Virus record (IMG/VR): IMGVR_UViG_3300042541_001236
Coordinates: 1 to 30,833 of that record
Direction: 5' to 3' (one strand)
DNA: 30,833 bases
DNA from: a virus
Below, piece by piece: positions 7,096-14,595 of the stretch. Under the pieces are notes generated by a model. The model searched no databases, was not told the DNA's origin, and saw only the letters and a list, made by a program, of their open reading frames with translations. Every line of letters begins with the position of its first letter. Within the stretch, counting starts at the first letter, position 1. The translations under genes and the position numbers were made by a program.

Positions 7096-7195
7096 GGTTG
7101 GTGTTGGTTGACGTGCGGACCCTACCCCTCCCGCAGCGGAGTGCAACAAAATAAATCCACCTGCCTCAAAATAAAATTCCCGCCCCTTTCGAGGC
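7096..7195 (-). promoter_or_regulatory. Terminator/promoter/A-C leader cassette, copy 3
   Basis: Minus-strand order: hairpin ATTCCCGCC / GGGCGGGAAT with a TTTATTTT tail (about 7168-7201), which would terminate the tRNA transcript; TTGCAC (7146-7141); 16 nt; TAGGGT (7124-7119); CACGTCAACCAACACC; and AACC against the ATG at 7095. Confidence 0.65.
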
Positions 7196-7231
7196 GGGAA
7201 TCAATGACACGCACGAATTACCCCGGAAAAA

Positions 7232-7303
7232 TTGCAGGGGTGGGAGTCGAACCCACGACCTAGAGCTTATGAGACTCCCGCGCTACCACTGCGCCACCCT
7301 GCG
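7232..7303 (-). tRNA. tRNA-Met (CAU), initiator-like
   Basis: A full cloverleaf: acceptor CGCAGGG / CCCTGCA, D arm GCGC-AGTGGTA-GCGC, anticodon loop CTCATAA (anticodon CAU), variable AGGTC, T arm GTGGG-TTCGACT-CCCAC, A73, no encoded CCA. Position 1 is C and position 72 is A, an unpaired C1xA72, the hallmark of bacterial initiator tRNA, and much of the sequence follows initiator tRNA-fMet. However, the anticodon stem lacks the three G-C pairs of initiators (A29-U41, G30-C40, U31-G39 instead), and the D stem has C11-G24, not A11-U24. It could serve as initiator, elongator Met, or lysidine-modified Ile2. Confidence 0.93.
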
Positions 7304-7557
7304 ATTGAAGTGCCCGCCCTCATCGCTAGCTTGCGCATGACGGCGTAGAGGGCGAGCTGATACCAACCAAGATACCGGCCACAGAGTTTCATGGCTCAGC
7401 CAGTTGTCAAGCCGTCAGCGCCCGACGAGTCAAGCATCGCGAGTTGCCGCTTGCCATCCCTTGCCCGCCGTGGTTGGGTAATGCATTGACCCGCCGCGCC
7501 TCTTCGATCTAGCGGATCGCCATGCGTAATTCGGCGGGTGTTTTTTTTGCGGGGGTA
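7304..7557 (+). ncRNA. Candidate non-coding region ending in a plus-strand terminator
   Basis: No convincing gene lies between the tRNA and the plus-strand gene pair. The plus strand ends in an 8-bp stem ACCCGCCG (7489-7496) / CGGCGGGT (7532-7539) whose loop holds a second hairpin CGATC-TAGCG-GATCG, followed by eight T (7541-7548). A second copy of CCCGCCG (7464-7470) could compete for the same partner. This may be a small RNA or the leader of the downstream genes. Confidence 0.35.
7489..7548 (+). terminator. Strong intrinsic terminator, plus strand
   Basis: 8-bp G/C stem with nested 5-bp hairpin in the loop and a TGTTTTTTTT tail. There is no plus-strand gene upstream within the window to account for it. 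Confidence 0.7.
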
Positions 7558-7641
7558 GTGCAACGGCACAACAATCGCACGCACTACATGGAAACTACAA
7601 AATCAAAACGCCCCGCCCGTTGTTCTCGGTTAATTGTCGGA

Positions 7642-7866
7642 ATGGCGGCACTCTCGAACCAGATATTCGTCGGCAGACTCTGCAAGGACGGGAAAACGTG
7701 GAAAGAAGGAAAGCAGGATGTCACCAGCGACGTGTTGCAATCCATCATCCAATACGTCGAGCCGGGGCATGAGATCACCGTCAACGCTGGCAACGTGCCG
7801 AAATATCTAATCCGCGTGACCGAGATTCTTCCCGAGAACAGCCATGAGCGAACCACGATGCACTGA
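7642..7866 (+). CDS. Hypothetical small phage protein
   Basis: A 74-residue protein from the ATG at 7642 (MAALSNQIFVGRLCKDGKTW, then QDVTSDVLQSIIQYVEPGHE). I recall small phage proteins with the NQIFVGR...DGKTW...KQDVT order that begin near this ATG. An in-frame ATG at 7588, after an A/C-rich CACGCACTAC leader, is an alternative and would add 18 residues. It overlaps the next gene by 23 bp. It is one of only four clear plus-strand genes. Function unknown. Confidence 0.6.
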   Translation: MAALSNQIFVGRLCKDGKTWKEGKQDVTSDVLQSIIQYVEPGHEITVNAGNVPKYLIRVTEILPENSHERTTMH

Positions 7867-8113
7867 GTGCAACCTTTGGAAAGAAGCCGGATTGGTTGGA
7901 TGCAGTCTTTGCGGGGGTGTATTTGAGGATTCACGTAGCCTCAAACCCACCCACGGAGGCCTGCGCAAAGGAGCCGGTCGCCCGAAAGCTGCCGATCCCC
8001 GCGTCAACCTTACCGTCTCGCTCCTGCCCGACTGCAAAGCCCGAATCCAAGACGCGGCGAAAGCGGCAGGGGTCAGCGCGTCGGAGATCGTGGCACGAAG
8101 GTTTGCGGGGTAG
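7844..8113 (+). CDS. Zinc-knuckle protein with RHH-like C-terminus
   Basis: An 89-residue protein with two CxxC pairs (CTEC and CSLC, residues about 6-23), a probable zinc ribbon. A basic AT-hook-like linker GGLRKGAGRPK follows, then a C-terminal strand-helix-helix, VNLTVSLLPDCKARIQDAAK, that fits a ribbon-helix-helix DNA-binding fold. A DNA-binding regulator is the best inference. It converges on the endolysin gene with 3 bp between the two stops. Confidence 0.7.
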   Translation: MSEPRCTECNLWKEAGLVGCSLCGGVFEDSRSLKPTHGGLRKGAGRPKAADPRVNLTVSLLPDCKARIQDAAKAAGVSASEIVARRFAG

Positions 8114-8116
8114 CCG

Positions 8117-8785
8117 TCACTGGGTGGCCTGGAAGTGCATTGCGTCGCGGCCCCAGAACGCGCCGGCAGCAACCCATCCCTCCCGCGCGAAGGCCTCCAT
8201 TACCTCTAACGGCATCGTCGCCGAGACCGGCCACGACTGCGAGAGCCGGTTGGTATCTGCGGCCAAGTCGATCGCGGCGCCGCGAGCGTGGAGACTCGGC
8301 AGGCTGCCGCCTCGCATCGTGCGATTGTTATAAACTCCAGCGTATTGCGCGAGGATGTCGGGATGAGACTTGGCCAGTGACTCCAGCGCGCGCTTGAGGC
8401 TGTCCGCCACCTTGTCGTGGCATCGGATGCTCTTCACTGGCTTCCCGTCGTATCTCAGGCCGAGTCCTTCGACGTTGACGCTGACAAGTCGGGACTCGTC
8501 GCCGGGACTGCCGTAAAAGCCCTGTAGCGACTCCTGCGATGGGCGCGGCCAGTTGGATTCCGCTGGCATCAGCGATCGCAGATAGGACTGGCAAGCGGCG
8601 ATGGATTTCGGCCCCCAGAAGCCGTCAACCTCGACGCCGATCTTGCTCTGGATTGATTTGATGCGGTCGCGTGTCATAATTTCTTGCGGCGTGAGGTAGC
8701 TGATTATCAGAGTCGGCTCCGGCGGGAAGATCGCGTCCCCAATCCGGCCAGCCAGCCAGGCCGAGAGCTCGACGAAAAGATTCAT
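8117..8785 (-). CDS. Endolysin, M15-family peptidase with N-terminal binding region
   Basis: A 222-residue protein. Residues about 37-70 (RDRIKSIQSKIGVEVDGFWG) resemble a peptidoglycan-binding repeat. The C-terminal domain carries the zinc-peptidase signature SLHARGAAIDL (H166, D173) and the final MHF (H217), typical of M15 D-Ala-D-Ala carboxypeptidase/endolysins that cut peptide stems in peptidoglycan. The start at 8785 overlaps the holin stop by ATGA; an internal ATG at 8677 (MTRDRIKSIQ) is an alternative that drops a 36-residue N-terminal extension. Confidence 0.88.
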   Translation of the reverse strand: MNLFVELSAWLAGRIGDAIFPPEPTLIISYLTPQEIMTRDRIKSIQSKIGVEVDGFWGPKSIAACQSYLRSLMPAESNWPRPSQESLQGFYGSPGDESRLVSVNVEGLGLRYDGKPVKSIRCHDKVADSLKRALESLAKSHPDILAQYAGVYNNRTMRGGSLPSLHARGAAIDLAADTNRLSQSWPVSATMPLEVMEAFAREGWVAAGAFWGRDAMHFQATQ

Positions 8786-9117
8786 GGATTCTTCAGCACC
8801 TCCTTGACGGTGCTTAGGATCTCGGTTGCGCTGCGAAGGACGTTTGAGTTTTGCTCCACGACGGTGATGAGGCTCTTGCGGTCAGCGTCGCGCTCGTCTT
8901 CGCGCTTGTCCGCTTTGGCTTCGGCTTTATCGAGGCGCTTGGACATCCACCAAAGCCCAAGCGCGAGGCCGATGAGCGCCCCGAATGGCCCTTGCAGTTG
9001 CTGTATCCAGTCCGGTGCGGGGACTTGAGAGAGGAGATCGGGCAGGGCCTGGGAGCCGACGATTCCCGCGACGATTGCGGTCAGGCCGGACAGGGTATGG
9101 TCGATGACTGGGTGCAT
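8782..9117 (-). CDS. Putative holin
   Basis: A 111-residue protein with two hydrophobic segments, about 11-28 and 43-59 (GPFGALIGLALGLWWMSKRL), then a charged coiled coil to the end (KAEAKADKREDERDADRKS). Size, topology and ATGA coupling to the endolysin gene support a holin that permits endolysin release. The call rests on context and topology, not on a recognised family. Confidence 0.65.
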   Translation of the reverse strand: MHPVIDHTLSGLTAIVAGIVGSQALPDLLSQVPAPDWIQQLQGPFGALIGLALGLWWMSKRLDKAEAKADKREDERDADRKSLITVVEQNSNVLRSATEILSTVKEVLKNP

Positions 9118-9133
9118 GGATTAAGACTCGGGC

Positions 9134-9517
9134 TCAGGCTGCGGGTTGTGGGATGTCCGCTACCACGAACGCGCCGTTGATCACTTCCAGCGTGCGGTTT
9201 GTATCAAGGAGCTTGTCGACCACGCTGCGGGTGTCCACGCGTCCGAGGCTCCAGTATGCCAAGCCGGCGGCGTCCTCGGATAAGGCAGCCGCAAAATTGA
9301 GCGCGCCGCCGGTTTCTTCGTGGCTGGCAAACTCGGCAAGCCGCTGCGCCAGCGGGCGGGCGTTAAGCCACTCATTGATCTCGGTAGTCGTCAGATCCAA
9401 CACGTGGCCGACGATGCGGTTGGCGAGGTGGATCGCGTTGCGTAGGTGCGATGCGAGAGCGCCAGCATCGGCGGCGATGGCGGCGGTGACGGATTCGGTA
9501 GGTGTAAGTAGGGACAT
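9134..9517 (-). CDS. Hypothetical protein between tail fibre and holin
   Basis: A 127-residue mainly helical protein (MSLLTPTESVTAAIAADAGA, then LDLTTTEINEWLNARPLAQR). It lies 5 nt after the tail-fibre gene and 16 nt before the holin gene. It could be a fibre-associated or structural protein, but nothing identifies it. Confidence 0.6.
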   Translation of the reverse strand: MSLLTPTESVTAAIAADAGALASHLRNAIHLANRIVGHVLDLTTTEINEWLNARPLAQRLAEFASHEETGGALNFAAALSEDAAGLAYWSLGRVDTRSVVDKLLDTNRTLEVINGAFVVADIPQPAA

Positions 9518-9522
9518 GGTGT

Positions 9523-11283
9523 TTAGCGGGTGAGAGTGCGGTTGATTTCAAACCTGATATAATCGAGATCGAGCATCACGGTTGCCCCGTCGGAGGACGA
9601 ATCGTGGGCGATAATTCCGAAACCCGTCGTGCCGGTTGGAACCGTCGTCGCAATCGTATCCGTCCACAGGGATGTTCCGCTGGCATTGTAAACCGTGAAT
9701 GTCGCAGAGCTGGCGGATGTGAGTTCGATGCGAGCGGAATACCACGTCGAAACTGCCGCCGTGTAGGTGGTGCCACTTGAAGTGATCGCCCCTCCGTTAA
9801 CTGTTTTTCCGGTGATGACGACACCAGTTCCATTGCCGACCATCTCTAGCCAAACGCCTTTGGTCGGAGTGGTGTTGTCCGTTGTTTCCAATATCCCGAA
9901 ACGGACGGTTTGCGTCGATCTCGCAGACCGGAGATTAAAAACGGAAACCGCCAACTCTCCGCCGCCGATGATGATCGAATCCGAAAGAGCCGTCATGCGG
10001 AACCCTGAGTTTGCCGTTGTTGCCGCGTCTCGGAAAGCAATTACGCCGGGATGATTTGCATTGGCCAACCCTGAATTGATGCATGACCCGCCATTCACCG
10101 CGCCGCTTGCGAACTCGCCAGCTCCCGGAGTTGTGTTGGAAAAACACTCGCACTCTACGATTTTCGTGATGCTCTTGTCTGCCAAGCCAAGGGTGGCCCT
10201 AGCCGCTGCCGCCGTCGCCGCGCCAAACAGCGTCGCGCCGGTTGTGCCTGCGCCGAGGGCGATGCGGTGATCCGATGCGCTGGTGCCGCCGTAGGTGAAG
10301 ATTGCGCCGGTTAATGCTTGGAAATACTCAATAGTGAGGACGCTAATCTGGGCCTCGTTCATCACGACTGGGCCGCCGAAGCTCGCCGCGCCAGTGCCAT
10401 CCCGCCGCACCAGCGTGTTGGCCGTGGCTGCGCTGGTGGCATCGGACACGTCGGCGCTGACGATGGCCTCGTTCACCCAGAGCGTATTTCCCGCGTTGCG
10501 CTTGATCACCTGCTTCGCGGCAGGCGAGGAAATCGCGACATCGTGAAGCTCGTTCAACTCGTAGCCGTTCTGGATGCCAACCAGAATCCTGCCGTCAAGG
10601 TTTGCGCCGGTGCTGGCCCGAGTGATGACGCCGACGTAGACAAGATGATTCGGGGCGGAAGGTTTTGTCCGCGTGAACGCTCCTGGAGTTGTCGGAGATA
10701 GGTAGATCTGATTGCCTGCGCCGATGATCCCATCCGCGTCAGCCGTTCTGACATTCTCAAGCTCGCCTTCCATGATGACGAACCCGTTCGCGCCGTTGGC
10801 AATGTCTGCCTTCGCGAAGCCAATCGTTCGCGCCGAGTTGGTGTCGTTGTTTGCCTGCGCGAGCGTGATGCGAGGATTGCTGCTGACCGCTCCGTTGATG
10901 TACACGATGGAGCCCTTCGTGATGGTTACGCCGGTGCCGTTGTGGGCCAAGAACTCAAGGTTCTTCGCCACCGCGACTCCCGACGCAAGCTCCTGCTGCA
11001 CGAATGCCGTGGTTGCAAGCTGCGTCGTCGAGGTGGTCGTCGCGGCTGTCGGTGCAACGGACATTCCTGCAATAGTCGCAGTCGCCGTCGTGACGTTGGA
11101 AAGCGAGAGGTTCGCTGTGCTGTCGCTGGTCGTGGCCGAGGTGATACTGTTCGTCCCGCTACCATCAGCGCCGGCCGGCCCACGCGCTGCGGTGTTGATT
11201 TCGGCGGTGATCGTCTCCTCCTCAACCACGATGGTGGCCGTGATCGTTTCGACGTTGGTCGTGAGATTCGCGGTGACGCTCAT
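9523..11283 (-). CDS. Tail fibre / receptor-binding protein
   Basis: A 586-residue protein rich in T, S, A, G and N. A short collagen-like GPAGADGSG lies at about 35-43. A repetitive shaft follows (TTQLATTAFVQQEL is a recurrent phage fibre motif), with several trimer-like repeats. The C-terminal about 190 residues look like a beta-sandwich head (ISFxx-like W and Y positions, IIAHDSSSDGATVMLDLDYI). Position between baseplate and lysis genes fits the host-binding fibre. The start overlaps the upstream stop as ATGA. Confidence 0.8.
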   Translation of the reverse strand: MSVTANLTTNVETITATIVVEEETITAEINTAARGPAGADGSGTNSITSATTSDSTANLSLSNVTTATATIAGMSVAPTAATTTSTTQLATTAFVQQELASGVAVAKNLEFLAHNGTGVTITKGSIVYINGAVSSNPRITLAQANNDTNSARTIGFAKADIANGANGFVIMEGELENVRTADADGIIGAGNQIYLSPTTPGAFTRTKPSAPNHLVYVGVITRASTGANLDGRILVGIQNGYELNELHDVAISSPAAKQVIKRNAGNTLWVNEAIVSADVSDATSAATANTLVRRDGTGAASFGGPVVMNEAQISVLTIEYFQALTGAIFTYGGTSASDHRIALGAGTTGATLFGAATAAAARATLGLADKSITKIVECECFSNTTPGAGEFASGAVNGGSCINSGLANANHPGVIAFRDAATTANSGFRMTALSDSIIIGGGELAVSVFNLRSARSTQTVRFGILETTDNTTPTKGVWLEMVGNGTGVVITGKTVNGGAITSSGTTYTAAVSTWYSARIELTSASSATFTVYNASGTSLWTDTIATTVPTGTTGFGIIAHDSSSDGATVMLDLDYIRFEINRTLTR

Positions 11284-11627
11284 GGTGTCGAGTCGGCTAT
11301 GATGGTGATCGTCCCGACCATGTAATCCTGCACACTTGGCGAGGCCGCACTGCTGGTCGTTTCAACCGCCCAGGAATGGACGCCAGCGGAAAGGGTGAGG
11401 CGGGAGATTGGGTTTACGTAAAACTCCCATGCGTTCGCGTCGGTGATGGTGATATGTGACGCTGCACTGGTCAGCGTCAGTGACTCAGCGCCGGTGAGTT
11501 TGAACGTCATCTTCACGGACGCGAGGCTGTCATCGAACGTTGTGCCGTCCGATGACAGGGAGACGGTTAAGCCGTCCCACGTCTTGTCAGTTTTCGCTTC
11601 GGGGAGAGTGATGAATGCGGGGATCAT
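11280..11627 (-). CDS. Baseplate/fibre-associated beta protein
   Basis: A 115-residue protein (MIPAFITLPEAKTDKTWDGL, then ISRLTLSAGVHSWAVETTSS) with the pattern of a single immunoglobulin-like beta domain. It resembles the N-terminal domain of BppU-type baseplate proteins, which anchor fibres. It is coupled to genes on both sides (TAATG and ATGA). Confidence 0.55.
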   Translation of the reverse strand: MIPAFITLPEAKTDKTWDGLTVSLSSDGTTFDDSLASVKMTFKLTGAESLTLTSAASHITITDANAWEFYVNPISRLTLSAGVHSWAVETTSSAASPSVQDYMVGTITIIADSTP

Positions 11628-12484
11628 TAGGCGTAAATCAAGGTAAGCGTTGACCTAGAGTAGCCACCGGCTGCCGTTAGTGTTAATGTGGTCGCTCCGA
11701 AAAAAACAAATAACCCCGGAACGGCTCGGGATGAATGCTTTTGGCAAGTTTCATCAATCGAAATAGTGTCGGTAAAACCCATCCCGTTATCGACGACGAT
11801 TTTACCGCTTCCCGCCGTTTGCCTGAGCTGAAACCCTTGGAAATAAGCAGGCGTGGGGAGGTCAACTCCTTCGAGATCCTCGCCTGCCGCCGTAGTTCCT
11901 GAAATCCTAAAGCATCTCGCTGGATTGATTCCTGCCGTGGTATTTGCGCTCGTCGCTGCGGTCGTGATGCCGGTGCATGTGCCGTTTGCAAGGCTGATGT
12001 TCAGCGTCGAGTCGTTGTAGCGGTCGAGGATACGGGTCAGCGTGATTGCGGTTGTTGATCCGCCGACGGTGTAGAGTGAAGTAATGGCGGCAGTGGCATT
12101 TAGTGCGGTTCGCACCTTGCCCGCCCATGTCGCCGCTGTGTCGGTATTCAGCACCGCAACCGATACGGTCAGCGGGCTCCCGGTAATGTCGTCGCCCGTC
12201 ACGACAACAGTAGCGTTGCCGCTTGCCGTGATGGTTCCCACTGCCGTCGCCGTCTCAACCTGGTTGACGCCAGCTCCGGTGAGCGTCGGGACAAGCGTGG
12301 AAAGGTTGATCTCAACGTCGTATGTCGAATCAATCTCCACCCCAAGGACAATGGCGTTGGTGGCGTCCGGCAACGTCGTCACCGTCTGCCCCTGCCCGAT
12401 GGTGATTGTCCCAGTGGTGCCTTCGCTGGTCGGTTCAGCATTCGCCTGGAGCCCGGTGTAAGCGCGTGCGGAGGTAATGGCCAT
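11627..12484 (-). CDS. Structural tail protein, paralogue of the next upstream gene
   Basis: A 285-residue threonine-rich beta protein. The central part (VGTITASGNATVVVTGDDIT, then TDTAATWAGKVRTALNATAA) is a motif I know from phage tail structural proteins. The C-terminal EDLEGVDLPTPAYFQGFQLR aligns with DFEGTALPTATKIHGLLVTC in the protein at 12507-13295, so the two are probably paralogues. The role is likely as a tail or baseplate decoration. Confidence 0.65.
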   Translation of the reverse strand: MAITSARAYTGLQANAEPTSEGTTGTITIGQGQTVTTLPDATNAIVLGVEIDSTYDVEINLSTLVPTLTGAGVNQVETATAVGTITASGNATVVVTGDDITGSPLTVSVAVLNTDTAATWAGKVRTALNATAAITSLYTVGGSTTAITLTRILDRYNDSTLNISLANGTCTGITTAATSANTTAGINPARCFRISGTTAAGEDLEGVDLPTPAYFQGFQLRQTAGSGKIVVDNGMGFTDTISIDETCQKHSSRAVPGLFVFFGATTLTLTAAGGYSRSTLTLIYA

Positions 12485-12506
12485 TTGATAAGCGGCGGTG
12501 TCAAAA

Positions 12507-13295
12507 TCAGTTACTCGCCCGCACCACGACTTGCGCCACGGTGTTTGCCGCGTTGCTGGTGATCGTCATGCTCGCCACCAGGTCGGTTCGCCCGGTGGCG
12601 TTCCAAGTCTGCAATCCGCCGTTCGGTGTCACGGTGTCCTTGAGTATGGTCGAGACGGCCGCTGTGACGCTCCCGGCGGTGCATGTGACAAGGAGTCCGT
12701 GGATTTTGGTAGCGGTCGGCAATGCCGTTCCTTCGAAGTCAACCCCATCGCCGGTGATTACCACTTTGTCGATACCACCGGTGAGCGTTGCCCCGCTGAC
12801 AGCGGTATTGGTGGCTGATTTCGCAAGCGTGTAGGCGTTGCCATATTCGCCAGTGTTGGATGCTTCAATGGTGACGACACCAGCCACGCTGGTCACGTTA
12901 AGCAAGGCGTCGTTCGCCTCGATCTTGGATACGGTGTTCGTCGCGGTGATGGTGACGGAGCCGCCGATGGTAATCTCCGTCGCGGTTGCCGCTGCCGCTT
13001 TGAATGTATAAACGACGCCGCGCACGGTGATGGTTTCGTTGGCTACTGGCGCGCCCGTGAACGTGATCGTCCCAGTCGCATTGACTCCGTTGACGCCCCC
13101 GGTCGCGATGCCCGTGGAAAGCGGGATGGTCACGATGTCGCTGGTCCCGTCGAACGCGATATTGATCGTGTATGCAATGTCGGCAAGCGGCATGGATTTA
13201 CGGGCCGCCTGAGTCCCTGAAGACCCGGTGAATCCCGTGGCGGTATTCGTCTCGGTCGATGCGATTCCGTAGATTGAAAAGGTGTTAGTGGCCAT
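12507..13295 (-). CDS. Structural tail protein
   Basis: A 262-residue beta-rich protein. Residues about 70-170 (GVNATGTITFTGAPVANETI, VVYTFKAAAATATEITIGGS, ANDALLNVTSVAGVVTIEAS) fit a repeated phage structural domain with the TITF...TVRG...YTFK pattern. The C-terminus matches the downstream paralogue. The ATG at 13295 is preceded by TAACCAATCAACCACC rather than a Shine-Dalgarno. Confidence 0.65.
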   Translation of the reverse strand: MATNTFSIYGIASTETNTATGFTGSSGTQAARKSMPLADIAYTINIAFDGTSDIVTIPLSTGIATGGVNGVNATGTITFTGAPVANETITVRGVVYTFKAAAATATEITIGGSVTITATNTVSKIEANDALLNVTSVAGVVTIEASNTGEYGNAYTLAKSATNTAVSGATLTGGIDKVVITGDGVDFEGTALPTATKIHGLLVTCTAGSVTAAVSTILKDTVTPNGGLQTWNATGRTDLVASMTITSNAANTVAQVVVRASN

Positions 13296-13308
13296 GGTGG
13301 TTGATTGG

Positions 13309-14595
13309 TTAGGCTGCGGGCGTGAGTCCCGGTCCCGATTGATTGGACTCTGGGTTGGATTCCCCTTCGATGCGGGAAATCATGTCGTAGATCGGCACGT
13401 TCGCGCCGTCGTCGTTGAGGTAGAGAAGCCCGTTGCGGACGTAGAATAATCGCGGGTCAGTTCCCCATCCGATAGATGAAACGAAGATTTCCCCGCCCGT
13501 TTCGGAGATTTTCACGTTGAGGAGTTCGATATTGAAGTTGTCGCCAACCACTCCCGTTTCAGGTTCGATCTTGGTTGTGACGAGTCCATCAGTGAACTCC
13601 AGCCCGCCACCGAATGCGTCACGGTAGCTGATGAAGACGCCGTTGCCCTCAACTTGGATCGTGTCGCCATCGTCTTGGCTTGAGACGTTGACCTGCGGGC
13701 CTTGCGATTCGTTGGGCTTTACGCGCCTGAACCGGACGGACCTTGGTGGGTCGTCCGGGTCTTCCATCGGCTTGATAACCGGCTCGCCTTCGCCCTCGAT
13801 TTGAACAAGCGTGCGGAACTGGTGCTTGTCCTCGGGTCCGACTTCGTAGCCCTCGTAAAGCTCCCGCACTTCGCCGTCCTCGTTGTCCTCCTCGATGTTC
13901 GTGATCTCGACAAGCTGGTTCGGAAGCTCGCGGTTGCCGGTGATTCGACGGACTACTCGGGGCGCCGGCGTCGCGGCCTCGTTACTTTCCGTCTCGCATA
14001 TCAACAAGTAATAGTCGCCGTCCTCTTCGCCGGAAGTGGGGCTGTCTCGAACGTGATGCGTCGATTGCTGCGGCTCCGTGAAAGTGACGATTGTCGGCCC
14101 GTCCGATGCGCCTGGGTCGCCGGGAAACTCTGGCGCGGTCGGTTCTTTCGGCGCGCCGTCGCTGTCGGTTTGGACTCGCAGGTAGATGTAATTCACCAAC
14201 CCATCCAGCGGCAAGGCGGGCGCAACCCAATCCGCCTCGCCGGTCGATTCGATGCTGACAAGCTCGCCGTCTGCCGTCGTGATCTTGGGCGTGAGGTATC
14301 CGACAACGCCGGAATCGGAATCGGTCAGCGTGGCGTTCTGGTAGCAGAGATAGCCGGTTGTGACTTTGGCTTGATACGATACCGGAGAAGACTCAGGGAC
14401 GGCGGAAATAGTAACCCACAAAGGCGGCTTGCTTCCCGCTCCCGTGCCTCGCCCGATGTTCGCCGTTGGCATCCGCGCCTCAAGCTGTCGAATCGCCGTG
14501 CGCGTCTCGTTCGCCCACGCCGCAAAAATCGGATCGCTCGACTTGATGGCGAACGGAATCTTGACCGGGTTGGATCCTTTGCGGATTGGCGTCAT
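13309..14595 (-). CDS. Distal tail / baseplate protein of unknown family
   Basis: A 428-residue protein, acidic in the middle (about residues 200-300: EEDNEDGEVRELYEGYEVGP) and beta-rich towards the end. The N-terminus has a basic KIPFAIKSSDPIFAAWANET segment. It follows the 275-residue tail protein with an ATGA overlap, in the interval where siphophages encode tail-tip and baseplate hub proteins. I do not recognise a domain. Confidence 0.6.
   Translation of the reverse strand: MTPIRKGSNPVKIPFAIKSSDPIFAAWANETRTAIRQLEARMPTANIGRGTGAGSKPPLWVTISAVPESSPVSYQAKVTTGYLCYQNATLTDSDSGVVGYLTPKITTADGELVSIESTGEADWVAPALPLDGLVNYIYLRVQTDSDGAPKEPTAPEFPGDPGASDGPTIVTFTEPQQSTHHVRDSPTSGEEDGDYYLLICETESNEAATPAPRVVRRITGNRELPNQLVEITNIEEDNEDGEVRELYEGYEVGPEDKHQFRTLVQIEGEGEPVIKPMEDPDDPPRSVRFRRVKPNESQGPQVNVSSQDDGDTIQVEGNGVFISYRDAFGGGLEFTDGLVTTKIEPETGVVGDNFNIELLNVKISETGGEIFVSSIGWGTDPRLFYVRNGLLYLNDDGANVPIYDMISRIEGESNPESNQSGPGLTPAA

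Noticed and set aside
7267-7392. A 41-residue minus-strand ORF (MKLCGRYLGWYQLALYAVMR...) before the tRNA.
   Set aside because: Its 3' part lies within the tRNA gene and no ribosome-binding or leader signal precedes it.
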